A DNA stretch of 14,157 nt from an uncultured Chlamydiaceae bacterium (GCA_945957185.1 CAMFKA010000024.1:1-14157); one strand, 5' to 3'. Numbered from the stretch's first letter, positions 1 to 7,849 are shown. The notes: generated from the letters alone by a model not told the origin. Numbers and translations: made by a program.

Positions 1-1
1 A

Positions 2-175
2 GCTTTCAAAATCTACTTTGATATGTCAAATCATTTCTTCATGCAATTTCCCTGTTTCCCTTTAAATTTAAAAGTAATCGTTATAACTTCCACATTTAAT
101 ACTGCGGCAATCGTTATCAATAGCGTCACTACAGTCGCTCTGCTTTGGTGGGCATCTCGTCTTTCAAAGAAGTAA
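2..175 (+). CDS. Possible C-terminal end of a membrane protein, cut by the window edge
   Basis: An open frame enters the window at base 2 and runs 57 codons to a TAA at 173-175. The last 35 residues hold a hydrophobic stretch (from LKVIVITSTF to TVALLWWASR) ending in the basic tail LSKK. This is what the last membrane segment of an integral membrane protein often looks like. The gene would converge on the minus-strand copper cluster. The family cannot be recognised, and a chance open frame of this length is possible in AT-rich DNA. Confidence 0.3.
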   Translation, partial: AFKIYFDMSNHFFMQFPCFPLNLKVIVITSTFNTAAIVINSVTTVALLWWASRLSKK

Positions 176-214
176 TTCTAAAAGCTAAAGAATGAATGTA
201 ATTTTATCTGGTCT

Positions 215-535
215 TCAAGATATCGGTATTTTATTGTCAGCTGCAACTTTTTCTACGCTTTTATCGGGTGTCATTTTCTGTTTTCCATAACCGCTGGACT
301 GAGAAGCCATTTGCATCGCTTGCTTTCTCTGGGAATCATTGAATTTGCTGCAAAATAGCATTTTATTATTCATATTTAGCTTATCAGCAAATTGTTGCAT
401 TTCAGCAGACATGTCCTGACACATTCCTTTCATGTCCATTTGACCTTGTTGAGAATGCACGATAGCGTGTGCAGGTGTAAAAAAAGTTAGAGCCATGAAT
501 ATTCCAACACTCATGCTCATTTTTGATATTTCCAT
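215..535 (-). CDS. Small secreted Met-rich protein, probably periplasmic metal-binding
   Basis: 106 aa. The first 24 residues form a classical signal peptide (hydrophobic MSVGIFMALTFF, then TPAHA with cleavage after AHA). The mature part is rich in methionine (MDMKGMCQDMSAEMQQ, MNNKM, KQAMQM) and contains two cysteines, as expected of a soluble periplasmic copper or silver binder. A GGAA ribosome site lies about 6 nt before the ATG. It is the last gene of the minus-strand copper cluster, downstream of the exporting ATPase and two tiny membrane proteins. No named family is recognised; the metal-binding role is inferred from composition and context. Confidence 0.7.
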   Translation of the reverse strand: MEISKMSMSVGIFMALTFFTPAHAIVHSQQGQMDMKGMCQDMSAEMQQFADKLNMNNKMLFCSKFNDSQRKQAMQMASQSSGYGKQKMTPDKSVEKVAADNKIPIS

Positions 536-566
536 TTAATTTCCTTTTTTGAATTTGTTTTCAGCT

Positions 567-746
567 TTATCCTTGTTTCTTTTTTCTGAACATAAGGTAA
601 GCGCCAATCGCACCTGCTACCAATCCAAAGCCTACGTGGTATATATGTGGGAGGTTAAATCCAAGCGCTACATGCACCGTGTGTGGTAATAACGCGAAAA
701 ACACGCCGATAACGATTAAGATGATAGATAAAGTCTTCTTTACCAT
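567..746 (-). CDS. Small two-TM membrane protein (59 aa) with twin PHxxH motifs
   Basis: The frame begins with ATG GTA AAG AAG and ends with a TAA at 567-569. The protein starts with a basic MVKK, has a first hydrophobic helix (about residues 5-20), a short loop, a second helix (about 38-53) and the strongly basic end FRKKKQG. This is a two-helix hairpin with both ends predicted in the cytosol by the positive-inside rule. The loop and helix edges carry two copies of P-H-x-x-H, PHTVH (21-25) and PHIYH (33-37), which could form a His site for a metal. The Shine-Dalgarno is weak (GGATGG about 10 nt upstream). A stronger AGGAG lies further upstream and instead serves a seven-codon out-of-frame ATG. 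The position between the ATPase and the Met-rich protein supports a copper-linked role. The family is not recognised. Confidence 0.6.
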   Translation of the reverse strand: MVKKTLSIILIVIGVFFALLPHTVHVALGFNLPHIYHVGFGLVAGAIGAYLMFRKKKQG

Positions 747-794
747 TGCATGGAACCATCCATAGAAAATTCTCCTATTTCATATCTTTTTAAT

Positions 795-813
795 GGCACC
801 CTTTATGGGTGTC
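795..813. other. Short hairpin between two tiny genes
   Basis: GGCACCC (795-801) and GGGTGTC (807-813) pair over 7 bp, with one G-T pair, around a 5-nt loop. It starts 10 nt after the stop of the 31-aa gene on the minus strand. In that direction no T-run follows, so it is a poor intrinsic terminator. It could be an mRNA-processing or attenuation hairpin inside the operon. Read in the plus direction, a T-run (TTATTTTTTG) follows only about 11 nt later. Confidence 0.35.
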
Positions 814-823
814 ATCATGATCC

Positions 824-919
824 TTATTTTTTGTTCCTTCTTCTAAAGATCGAACCACCACAACATCCAAGCATACAAAAAGCGAGCACAAGAATCACAA
901 TGACAATCGTCCAGTCCAT
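824..919 (-). CDS. Very small single-TM protein (31 aa)
   Basis: ATG GAC TGG ACG to TAA, with a strong GGAAGAG ribosome site 4 nt before the ATG. The product begins MDWTIVIVILVLAFCMLG, continues CCGGS and ends IFRRRNKK. It is one membrane helix followed by a Cys pair and a basic cytosolic tail. The three cysteines (one in the helix, two at its end) beside a copper exporter suggest a metal-linked accessory peptide, but no family is recognised. It lies 63 nt downstream of the ATPase stop in the same direction. The good ribosome site and sensible topology argue against chance. Confidence 0.6.
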   Translation of the reverse strand: MDWTIVIVILVLAFCMLGCCGGSIFRRRNKK

Positions 920-982
920 AAAGCTCTTCCAAGATTAGGAACAAATTTTAGTCTTCCTTCTATGCTTTCCATCTATTCTTTA

Positions 983-3097
983 TCACAATTTTTGTCTATT
1001 TAATCTCAGTGCATTCCAAACTACAGAAACAGAGCTAAATGCCATTGCTGCACTTGCAATTACTGGACTCAATAACACTCCAAAGAACGGATACAAGATG
1101 CCAGCTGCAATCGGAACTCCTAAAGCGTTGTAAATAAATGCAAATAGAAGGTTTTGTCGAATATTTCGTATTGTAGCAATACTTAAAGTTCTTGCGCGCG
1201 CAATTCCTCTAAGATCTCCTTTGACCAAAGTAATGCCTGCGCTTTCTATAGCTACATCTGTTCCAGTCCCCATAGCAATCCCCACCTGAGCCTGAGCTAA
1301 TGCTGGGGCATCATTGATCCCATCTCCCGCCATTGCAACAACATGTCCTTGTGCCTGAAGCTCTTTTATAATCTTGTTTTTGTCTTGAGGGAGGACTTCT
1401 GCTTTTATTTCATCTATTTCAAGAGCCTTCCCTATGGCCATGGCTGTAATAGAGTTATCACCTGTGAGCATGACAATGCGTATTTTTTCATTATGAAGCA
1501 ATCGAATCGCTTCAGAGGTTGTCTCTTTTACAACATCAGAGGCTGCTAATAGCCCTACAACTTTCCCATCTAAAGCGAGATATAGAACCGTTTGTCCTTC
1601 GTTACGTAAAGCTTCTGCTTTTTCAATTAGTTGATCTGAGGCAATCCCTTGATCTGACATAAGTTTTTGGTTGCCGATTGCAACAGTTTTACCTTCAATT
1701 TTCCCTATCACTCCCATTCCCGTTAGAGATTTAAAATCTTGCACTTGAAGAAGGGATAGGCCTTTTTCTTTTGCCTTGGAAACAATAGCCAAAGAAAGAG
1801 GATGCTCACTGAGGGACTCTAAACTCGCACTTACCTGAAGAAGTCTATCTTCTTGTTCTCCATCCAAAGCAAAAACCTGATTGAGATGAATTTTTCCTTC
1901 TGTTAGAGTTCCTGTTTTATCTACAACGACCGTATCTACTTTTGCCAAAATTTCAAGGGCTTCTGCGTTTTTGATTAATACCCCTGCTAAAGCACCTTTG
2001 CCTACGCCCACCATAATGGACATAGGGGTGGCTAGGCCAAGCGCGCATGGGCAGGCGATAATAAGAACTGCCACTGCGGCGATCAGCCCATATGCAAAAG
2101 AAGGTGGAGGTCCAAAAAATCCCCAAATAAAAAAAGAGACAATCGCAACAAAGACTACGACTGGTACAAAATACCCGGAAATTGTATCAGCCAATTTTTG
2201 AATCGGGGCTCTGCTGCTTTGAGCTTCACTTACCATGTGGACAATACGGGCAAGTAAAGTGTCACTACCTACTCGTTCCGCTTGCATGATGAAACTTCCA
2301 GTACCGTTTAAAGTAGCGCCCGTGACCTTATCTCCGTTTACTTTTTCCACAGGGACGGATTCCCCCGTAATCATTGACTCATCTATAACACTTTTTCCTT
2401 CGATAAGAACTCCATCAACTGGGATCTTTTCACCGGGACGAACGCGTAATTTGTCTCCTTTTTTTATATCCTCTAATGGAACAGCCTGCTCCTGACCATT
2501 TTCTAAAATAACTGTCGCTGTTTTTGGAGCTAAACTCAATAACTTCTTGATGGCATTACTTGTCTTTGCTCTGGCTCTTAGTTCAAGCACTTGCCCGAGG
2601 ATTACGAGAACAGTAATGACTGTTGCTGCTTCAAAATAGAGAGCCACTCTGTCTCCTTGAGGACGAAAAGAAGAAGGGAAAATGGATGGAAAAATCGCTG
2701 CTATTAGGCTATAAAAATAAGCCGCCCCTATTCCTAAAGCAATTAGAGTAAACATGTTTAACTTAAGAGTAACAATTGATTTCCACCCTCTTTGAAAGAA
2801 GGGAAACCCAGCCCATAGAACAACCGGTGTGGCAAGCACTGTTTGAATCAGGGCATAGGATTTATAAGAAATAAATCTATCAACTAGAGTCGCTTCCAGG
2901 ACGACAAGGGCAATAATAGGGAGCGTTAATAGTGCCCCTATCCAAAGTCTTTTCGTCATATTTTTTAATTCAAAATCCTGTTCATTTTCGGTCACAATGG
3001 TCGGTTCTAAATTCATACCACAAATGGGACAGTGGCCCGGATTTGGCTGCCGAATTTGAGGGTGCATGGGACAGGTATATTCTTTTTGATTGGCCAT
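983..3097 (-). CDS. copA: Copper-exporting P1B-1-type ATPase with N-terminal Cys-rich metal-binding domain
   Basis: 704 aa from the ATG at 3097. A TTG one codon earlier is less likely, because GGAAG lies 6 nt before the ATG. The enzyme pumps Cu(I) (or Ag(I)) out of the cytosol using ATP. Residues 8-30 form the short heavy-metal-binding domain (CPMHP, then CPICGMNLEP) used instead of HMA domains in this subgroup. The actuator loop has TGES at 244-247, and the metal site CPC is at 349-351. DKTGT carries the phosphorylated Asp393, the nucleotide-domain HP is at 432-433, and the hinge GDGIND is at 591-596. TM7 has YN at 656-657 and TM8 has M685, S688 and S689, the P1B-1 copper signature. All key residues are present and the length is typical. 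It is separated from the copper-storage gene upstream by about 100 nt containing a dyad. Confidence 0.95.
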   Translation of the reverse strand: MANQKEYTCPMHPQIRQPNPGHCPICGMNLEPTIVTENEQDFELKNMTKRLWIGALLTLPIIALVVLEATLVDRFISYKSYALIQTVLATPVVLWAGFPFFQRGWKSIVTLKLNMFTLIALGIGAAYFYSLIAAIFPSIFPSSFRPQGDRVALYFEAATVITVLVILGQVLELRARAKTSNAIKKLLSLAPKTATVILENGQEQAVPLEDIKKGDKLRVRPGEKIPVDGVLIEGKSVIDESMITGESVPVEKVNGDKVTGATLNGTGSFIMQAERVGSDTLLARIVHMVSEAQSSRAPIQKLADTISGYFVPVVVFVAIVSFFIWGFFGPPPSFAYGLIAAVAVLIIACPCALGLATPMSIMVGVGKGALAGVLIKNAEALEILAKVDTVVVDKTGTLTEGKIHLNQVFALDGEQEDRLLQVSASLESLSEHPLSLAIVSKAKEKGLSLLQVQDFKSLTGMGVIGKIEGKTVAIGNQKLMSDQGIASDQLIEKAEALRNEGQTVLYLALDGKVVGLLAASDVVKETTSEAIRLLHNEKIRIVMLTGDNSITAMAIGKALEIDEIKAEVLPQDKNKIIKELQAQGHVVAMAGDGINDAPALAQAQVGIAMGTGTDVAIESAGITLVKGDLRGIARARTLSIATIRNIRQNLLFAFIYNALGVPIAAGILYPFFGVLLSPVIASAAMAFSSVSVVWNALRLNRQKL

Positions 3098-3140
3098 CAA
3101 TAACTTCCTATTTGTAAGCCTTAAACTAATTGTCAGTAAC

Positions 3141-3178
3141 TTCTCAAAAATTATTAAAAAATTAGAAATTCTTGAGAA
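3141..3178. repeat. AT-rich inverted repeat between copper-storage gene and copA
   Basis: TTCTCAAAAATT (3141-3152) and AATTCTTGAGAA (3167-3178) are inverted copies with a single mismatch, around a 14-nt AT-only centre apart from one G. It lies in the only sizeable gap inside the copper cluster, upstream of copA. It could be an operator for copA or a transcript hairpin. No T-run suited to termination follows it on the minus strand, and no regulator is known from the window. Confidence 0.5.
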
Positions 3179-3201
3179 TTGATAATGAGTTGCTTATGTT
3201 A

Positions 3202-3558
3202 TTAATGATGGCGATGAGCTGTTGCACAGGATTCAGAACATCGAGTACAAACTTCTGCACATTCTTGACAGTGGTCAACTTTCATTTTTTTGCATTCCTC
3301 TGCACATTTTCGGCATATTTGTGCGCAAAGATCCATGATTTGATGATGGAACTCGGATTGACTACTTTTAGCCTTTATAGCCAGAGCGCATACATCAGCG
3401 CATTCAGCACACAAAGCTGCAGTTTTCTTATGACCTTCCTCAATGCATTTTTTAGAACACGCTGCACAAATGCTCATGCATTCCATTAATTGTTGCATTT
3501 CTTTAGAATCTGTTTGTGGAAATGAAGCGTGTTTTGAACAGCATCCTTTATTTTCCAT
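3202..3558 (-). CDS. Four-helix-bundle copper-storage protein (DUF326/Csp family)
   Basis: 118 aa with 18 cysteines, mostly in CxxC and CxxxC spacing along four predicted helices: C27, 31, 34 and 38; C50, 53 and 57; C78, 82, 85 and 89; C97, 100, 104, 107 and 111. The protein starts with a CC pair and ends in the His-rich tail TAHRHH. This is the pattern of Csp proteins, whose bundle core is lined by Cys thiolates that store many Cu(I) ions. No signal peptide or Tat motif is present, so it resembles the cytosolic Csp3 group. A GGAG site lies 6 nt before the ATG. It follows the DUF2231 gene by 21 nt, so it is probably co-transcribed with the oxidase genes. Confidence 0.9.
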   Translation of the reverse strand: MENKGCCSKHASFPQTDSKEMQQLMECMSICAACSKKCIEEGHKKTAALCAECADVCALAIKAKSSQSEFHHQIMDLCAQICRKCAEECKKMKVDHCQECAEVCTRCSESCATAHRHH

Positions 3559-3579
3559 AAAAACTCCTTTTTTGATTTG

Positions 3580-4167
3580 TTAAAGGGGAGGATGCATGTG
3601 GTACGGTCCAAATGTCATTCCTCCTCCTAAGTACCCTGTTATGTTCACTAATAGAAATAAAATAAAAAGACTAGCATAGTAAATCTTACTGATTCCTAAT
3701 CGTTCCCGAATAAAAGCTACAAAAATTGCAAAGATAGTTGTCGAGATTCCAGCCCACATATGCCACCAGATAAAGTTAGCTAGCAGACCACTATAAGAGG
3801 TTGTGTAGCTATAAATGAGCCCTAACATGGCTGTGGGAACTGCTAGAATGGCTGCAGCAATGATCATAAACCGAGAAGCGTAATCAAAAATTGGCCTTTG
3901 AAGCCATGCAAGTAAAATTTCAGAAATGCCTGTCATTATAATTAGAGCGATAGGAAAGTGTAAAAGAATGAAATGGAAACTACCAATCCATTGCGTCCAG
4001 TTCAAGGGCCTGCCCCCTAAATGTTTAGCGGGTGGTTGAGACTCTGGTAAGGGATTGACCATTTCTTTTTTATTTTCATTTTCTTCGGTATTTTGATGTC
4101 CTTCATGGCCAAAAAGACATGTAAAACATAACAAACACAATAGACACAAAATTAGTTGTTTATTCAT
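3580..4167 (-). CDS. DUF2231-type four-TM membrane protein of copper cluster
   Basis: 195 aa. An N-terminal hydrophobic segment (residues 1-20, with several Cys) looks like a signal peptide and is followed by HEGHQNTEENENKK, a hydrophilic His/Glu stretch. Four membrane helices follow at about 60-85, 95-120, 130-152 and 160-182. The motif HFPIAL in the first of these, WHMWAG in the third and NITGYLGG in the last match the DUF2231 family. Several His residues sit near the helices (HFILLHFP, WWHMW, YHMHPP), suggesting metal or haem binding. The ATG directly follows the TAA of the oxidase gene (TAAATG), so the two are translationally coupled. The family's biochemical function is not established; the link to copper comes from context. 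Confidence 0.75.
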   Translation of the reverse strand: MNKQLILCLLCLLCFTCLFGHEGHQNTEENENKKEMVNPLPESQPPAKHLGGRPLNWTQWIGSFHFILLHFPIALIIMTGISEILLAWLQRPIFDYASRFMIIAAAILAVPTAMLGLIYSYTTSYSGLLANFIWWHMWAGISTTIFAIFVAFIRERLGISKIYYASLFILFLLVNITGYLGGGMTFGPYHMHPPL

Positions 4168-5829
4168 TTAGTGTTCCATATGTTGCATATCTTTCATATT
4201 TGATGGACCATTCATTTTTTGTGGGGACATGTCTTTCATCTCTCCCATACCATGCATATGCCCTCCCCCCATGCTGTCTTCAGGCTTGCTTTGCATCCAG
4301 TTTGTTGCTTCTTGTTGTGGTTGCCTTTTCTCTTCTTCTTGGCTCAGCCAACTTATATCACTCGTATTAGGCTCATGATCTTGTATGGTCATATGTTCCA
4401 TGCCGCGAATATTTTGAGGTACTGTGTCGATATTAACAGCTTCTGCCACAGTCCCTAAAGGATGTTGATACCAACCTGGATCCACATAGCTCGTTATATT
4501 ATTTCTAACTTTAAAGACAGTGAACATGCCTCCCATCTCAATCACGCCAAAAGGACCGGGATTGCCAATAGGAGACATATTAGGTGGATATTTCATCTTT
4601 ATGCCCATATCCATCATCTTATTAGTCCCATACATCTCAAACATATCTCCCATGCCATTGATATTCATTAAGCCCATAAAATCGGGGAAAAACTGCTTAA
4701 TTCTTTCCTCTATCCCCTGTTTGTTAATCCCCGTTAAGTTAGGCAAGTCGTGTTGCATTTGGTTCATAACGTGATGCGATTTATGGCAATGAAAAGCCCA
4801 ATCTCCTGGATTATCCGCGATGAGCTCAATATCTCTTGTTTCTCCGGGAGCAACGCTGATTGTGACTTCTGTGTATTGAGCTGAGCGAGCCAGTCTTTGC
4901 GCCCCTTTCCTTGTGACTAAAAATTCATGCCCATGTAAGTGGATAGGATGGCTATTCATCATGACATTGGCTAGTCGAATGCGTACGCGCTCCCCTGTTT
5001 TAACGACTAGTGATTCGATCTTTGGATAAAGAACACTGTTGAAAGTAAAGATGTTAAAGTCGAGCATCTCAAAAGGAATGGGTGTTTTAGCGCCCATGGG
5101 TATGCGCCACTCATGCAAGAAAATAGCAAAATCACGATCAATAGGAGGATCTTCTCCTCCTTTGGGATGTATAATGAAAAATCCCATCATGCCCAAAGCC
5201 ACCTGAGTCATTTCATCAGAATGGGGGTGGTACATAAAAGTCCCATTTTGCTTCAGAGTGAACTCATATTTGAACGTTTGGCCAGGTTGAATGGCTTGTT
5301 GATTAAGTCCTGCAACTCCATCCATTCCATTAGGTAGAATAATTCCATGCCAATGAACGGAAGTAGGCTCATTCAACCTGTTGGTTACAAAAATCCTTAC
5401 TCGCTCTCCTTCAATTGCCTCAATAGTGGGACCTGGGCTAGAACCATTATATCCCCAACAATTAACCCAAAAACCTGGAGCGAATTCTCTACGAATGGGC
5501 TCAGCTATCAAATGAAAGACTTTTACATCCCCATCCATTGTCCAAGGTAGAGAGCCTACATTAGGTGTAATGACAGAAGCGTGTATTCTGTCCTTTGAAG
5601 TAGAAGGATTCTTATTTTTAGAGTTGTCTCCTTGTTTTTGACTTTCTTGTTTGTTTTTCTGCACTTGCCCATTCATTGGCATCTGTGAATGATCCATGCC
5701 TTGCATGGTTTTCGTAGATGATTGACTAGAGTCATTAACTTTGGAGCTCGAAGAATGTGCACTATGATCGCTCTGAGCAGAGAGCGAAAAAAAGGCCATA
5801 AAGGCTATAAAAGTCGTAAAAAACTTCAT
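4168..5829 (-). CDS. Two-domain multicopper oxidase, secreted
   Basis: 553 aa with signal peptide MKFFTTFIAFMAFFSLSAQS. Copper oxidases of this type oxidise toxic Cu(I) to Cu(II) in the periplasm using O2. All four His-x-His copper motifs are present: HWH 159-161, HPH 201-203, HPIHLHGH 294-301 and HCH 347-349. The T1 ligands are H294, C348, H353 and axial M358. Only about 90 residues separate the second and third motifs, too few for a middle cupredoxin domain, so this is a two-domain oxidase expected to act as a trimer. A long tail follows (about 360-553). It contains a conserved GGMFTVFKVR and DPGWYQHP block and Met/His-rich clusters near 390-412 and 519-553. Residues 20-75 are also Ser/Met/His-rich. 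The start codon overlaps the TolC stop (ATGA). Confidence 0.93.
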   Translation of the reverse strand: MKFFTTFIAFMAFFSLSAQSDHSAHSSSSKVNDSSQSSTKTMQGMDHSQMPMNGQVQKNKQESQKQGDNSKNKNPSTSKDRIHASVITPNVGSLPWTMDGDVKVFHLIAEPIRREFAPGFWVNCWGYNGSSPGPTIEAIEGERVRIFVTNRLNEPTSVHWHGIILPNGMDGVAGLNQQAIQPGQTFKYEFTLKQNGTFMYHPHSDEMTQVALGMMGFFIIHPKGGEDPPIDRDFAIFLHEWRIPMGAKTPIPFEMLDFNIFTFNSVLYPKIESLVVKTGERVRIRLANVMMNSHPIHLHGHEFLVTRKGAQRLARSAQYTEVTISVAPGETRDIELIADNPGDWAFHCHKSHHVMNQMQHDLPNLTGINKQGIEERIKQFFPDFMGLMNINGMGDMFEMYGTNKMMDMGIKMKYPPNMSPIGNPGPFGVIEMGGMFTVFKVRNNITSYVDPGWYQHPLGTVAEAVNIDTVPQNIRGMEHMTIQDHEPNTSDISWLSQEEEKRQPQQEATNWMQSKPEDSMGGGHMHGMGEMKDMSPQKMNGPSNMKDMQHMEH

Positions 5830-7235
5830 TCTACGACTCCTTCGTTGCAGTACCAGGGGATAGGTTCATTTTCATAAGAGAAAACCTTATAAAGTTTTCC
5901 TCCTAAAGCTCTATCAAGCTGAACTCTTGCCATCCAATAATTGCGCAATGACAAGATATAATTACTATAAGCTTGCAGCTCTTGCCGTTTATTTTCTAAA
6001 AGACGATCTACTCCAAGTCCCATTACATTATAGAGCTCTTCAGAGGATTCTAAAATTTTGCTTTGCAGTGGGATGATTTGAGCTCGATAGTCGTTAATGA
6101 TATCCAAGTTATTCATGAGAAGCTTATGAGCTTCTCTTACTTCTGAAAGGATTTGAATTTCTAATGTAGTTAACTCATCTTGAGCTTGCCTCAATTCTGC
6201 ATGAAGACGAAGGCGAGCTGCCTGTCCATAGTTAAAAATAGGGATTTCACCGGAAAAAGCAGGTCCGAGGGTATTAAGACCATCAGGATCTCTTTCTCCC
6301 CCTATTCCAATGCGCCCATTTGTGTAGACCCACCATTGTTTAATTCCTAATTTACGACTTAAACGAAGAACTTCAAAGCGTGCGACTTGTAAATCGAGCC
6401 TTTCTCTAAACGCAACACATTCTAGGCGATCAATTGGCAATCCTTCATAATCAATTTCTGGTAAATCTTCTGAAATCATCCAATGGATATCTCCACAAAA
6501 TCCAAGTAGTTTATTCAGCTTTTCTTTTAAGCGGATGATCTCGTTTTGAATCCTTGCAATTTCTAATTTAGCCTCTAAAAAACGAGATTGAATTTGTTGA
6601 AAATCGAGGCTATTAACATTGCCAATATTTTTTTGCCTGGAAGCAATTTCGTTATGAATACTGGTTAATTCTACGATGGATCGAGTATATTTAAGTTCTT
6701 GCTGAGCAGCTTGTAACTCATAGAAAGTTTGCTCCACATCGAATGCCAAGTCTAGAACTTCATTTGTGACTCTCAAGGTGGTTTGTTCAAGCTCTGCCTT
6801 AGCTACTTTTACCCGAAGAGGGATCAAGAAAAGATCTATAAAACTTGCTGTGATTGAATACTCAATGTCAGCTACAAAATTTTTCTTATTGGGATAACGG
6901 ATGAAAAGATCAAAGACAGGGTTAGAAAATAATCCCGCTTCGACTAAATCAGCTTGTGAAATTCCAATCTCTTCGAAAATTGCTTGAATGTGAGGGTTGT
7001 TGAGCATAGCAATTTGAACAGCTGCATCGACCGTCAATTCTTGCTGAAGAAGCCCCTGAATTCTACATTCTACTTGTTCATCTTTCAGATATCCTTTATC
7101 CCAATGAACTGTTTTATCAAGGCGCCGCTCAATTGCTGAGGAAACATACAGATCATCAGATCTTTGCATTTTTGTGCAGCCAGAAACAAAGCACAAGACT
7201 CCTATCGACAACAATATGCGGTAAAAGTTTTGCAT
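5826..7235 (-). CDS. TolC/CusC-family outer-membrane efflux lipoprotein
   Basis: 469 aa from the ATG at 7235. An ATG eight codons upstream lacks a ribosome site, whereas GAGG lies 6 nt before the chosen one. The choice also puts the signal sequence at the N-terminus: MQNFYRILLSIGVLCFVSGC, with lipobox VSGC, so Cys20 would be lipidated as in CusC-type outer-membrane factors. The rest shows the two internally similar long-helix halves of the family (for example the helical stretches around KAELEQTTLRVTNEVLDLAF and RLRLHAELRQAQDELTTLEI). The protein forms the outer-membrane channel of a tripartite pump. It overlaps the oxidase start by 4 nt. No RND pump or adaptor gene is in the window, so its inner partner must be elsewhere or it serves another role. 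Confidence 0.88.
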   Translation of the reverse strand: MQNFYRILLSIGVLCFVSGCTKMQRSDDLYVSSAIERRLDKTVHWDKGYLKDEQVECRIQGLLQQELTVDAAVQIAMLNNPHIQAIFEEIGISQADLVEAGLFSNPVFDLFIRYPNKKNFVADIEYSITASFIDLFLIPLRVKVAKAELEQTTLRVTNEVLDLAFDVEQTFYELQAAQQELKYTRSIVELTSIHNEIASRQKNIGNVNSLDFQQIQSRFLEAKLEIARIQNEIIRLKEKLNKLLGFCGDIHWMISEDLPEIDYEGLPIDRLECVAFRERLDLQVARFEVLRLSRKLGIKQWWVYTNGRIGIGGERDPDGLNTLGPAFSGEIPIFNYGQAARLRLHAELRQAQDELTTLEIQILSEVREAHKLLMNNLDIINDYRAQIIPLQSKILESSEELYNVMGLGVDRLLENKRQELQAYSNYILSLRNYWMARVQLDRALGGKLYKVFSYENEPIPWYCNEGVVE

Positions 7236-7302
7236 CAAAAACCTCGTTTCTTTCGGCATGCGCTAAACAGGATCCTAAGCGTTTACTGTTAACACATACA
7301 CT

Positions 7303-7327
7303 TTACCTTTGCAATACAAAACGGTAA
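7303..7327 (-). promoter_or_regulatory. Possible MerR/CueR-like operator for the copper operon
   Basis: TTACC and GGTAA are inverted around 15 nt. The inner ACC to GGT distance is 21 nt, the same geometry as CueR operators, and 5 of the first 7 arm positions match. It lies about 70 nt upstream of the TolC start. A recognisable -10 box at the 19-bp spacing expected of MerR promoters is weak, so this is only a candidate. Confidence 0.3.
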
Positions 7328-7335
7328 GAAGGGAA

Positions 7336-7458
7336 ATGAAAAAGAGACGAAGCTATTTCGCAAGCTTTTGCAAAGCGTGGATGGGACTATATAGAAGTCC
7401 CCCGCCCGTTCAGGCTTTACATGCATCTTTCTACCATAAAGTTGCGGATTTTGTATAA
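7336..7458 (+). CDS. Possible small basic ORF (40 aa)
   Basis: ATG AAA AAG AGA to TAA, preceded by AGAAGGG 2 nt before the ATG. The product starts MKKRRSYFASFCKAWMG and ends HASFYHKVADFV. It would be divergent from the TolC gene and share its upstream region. A 6-bp hairpin (GGGACT at 7383-7388 with AGTCCC at 7396-7401) lies within it. No family is recognised; the entry rests only on the start signals and basic N-terminus. It may be a fragment of a decayed gene. Confidence 0.25.
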   Translation: MKKRRSYFASFCKAWMGLYRSPPPVQALHASFYHKVADFV

Positions 7459-7813
7459 AATAAATTGAAATTCTGGAAAAATCAGCTTCAGGAGATATCC
7501 TGGAGGTCTTTAAAAGATATCCACGCTGTTCGATTTACTCAAAATTCCCACCTACCCAGGCCTTGTTGTATTAATGCCCTGACATGCGAAAGCAAGCCTT
7601 GGGATACTGAAGTTGGAAAGGACTGGGAGGGAAAAATAGAGTGAGGCAAGCTTGTGGGTCCACTATGGTCTAACGAATAAGCAAAGAGTGGATATCCTAG
7701 GATATTACCTCTAAAAATAATCACTCCCATCCCTCCTCTCAAAGTAAAGGCATACGCACTTTACCTCTTGTATTCAGCATTGTAGATGCAGAAAAATTAA
7801 ACTATCTGACAGA
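7459..7813. other. Gene-free stretch of about 350 bp
   Basis: No convincing coding frame is seen on either strand. The stretch contains short palindromes: CAGGA/TCCTG around 7490-7502, and a perfect 14-bp ATATCCTAGGATAT at 7692-7705. It sits between the copper operon and the broken phage/Inc-like gene junction and has the look of decayed or rearranged DNA. No RNA gene is recognised. Confidence 0.5.
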
Positions 7814-7849
7814 ATGAAAAATTCTTTAATGGAGGAGGTATATGCTCGT

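Noticed and set aside
750..938. Plus-strand open frame of 62 codons.
   Set aside because: Antisense to the better supported 31-aa gene; lacks a ribosome site and protein-like composition.
7383..7401. GGGACT/AGTCCC hairpin considered as part of a tRNA or terminator.
   Set aside because: No cloverleaf around it and no T-run after it.
7539..7742. Minus-strand open frame of 67 codons.
   Set aside because: No ribosome site, unusual composition and no recognisable domain; lies in a decayed stretch.
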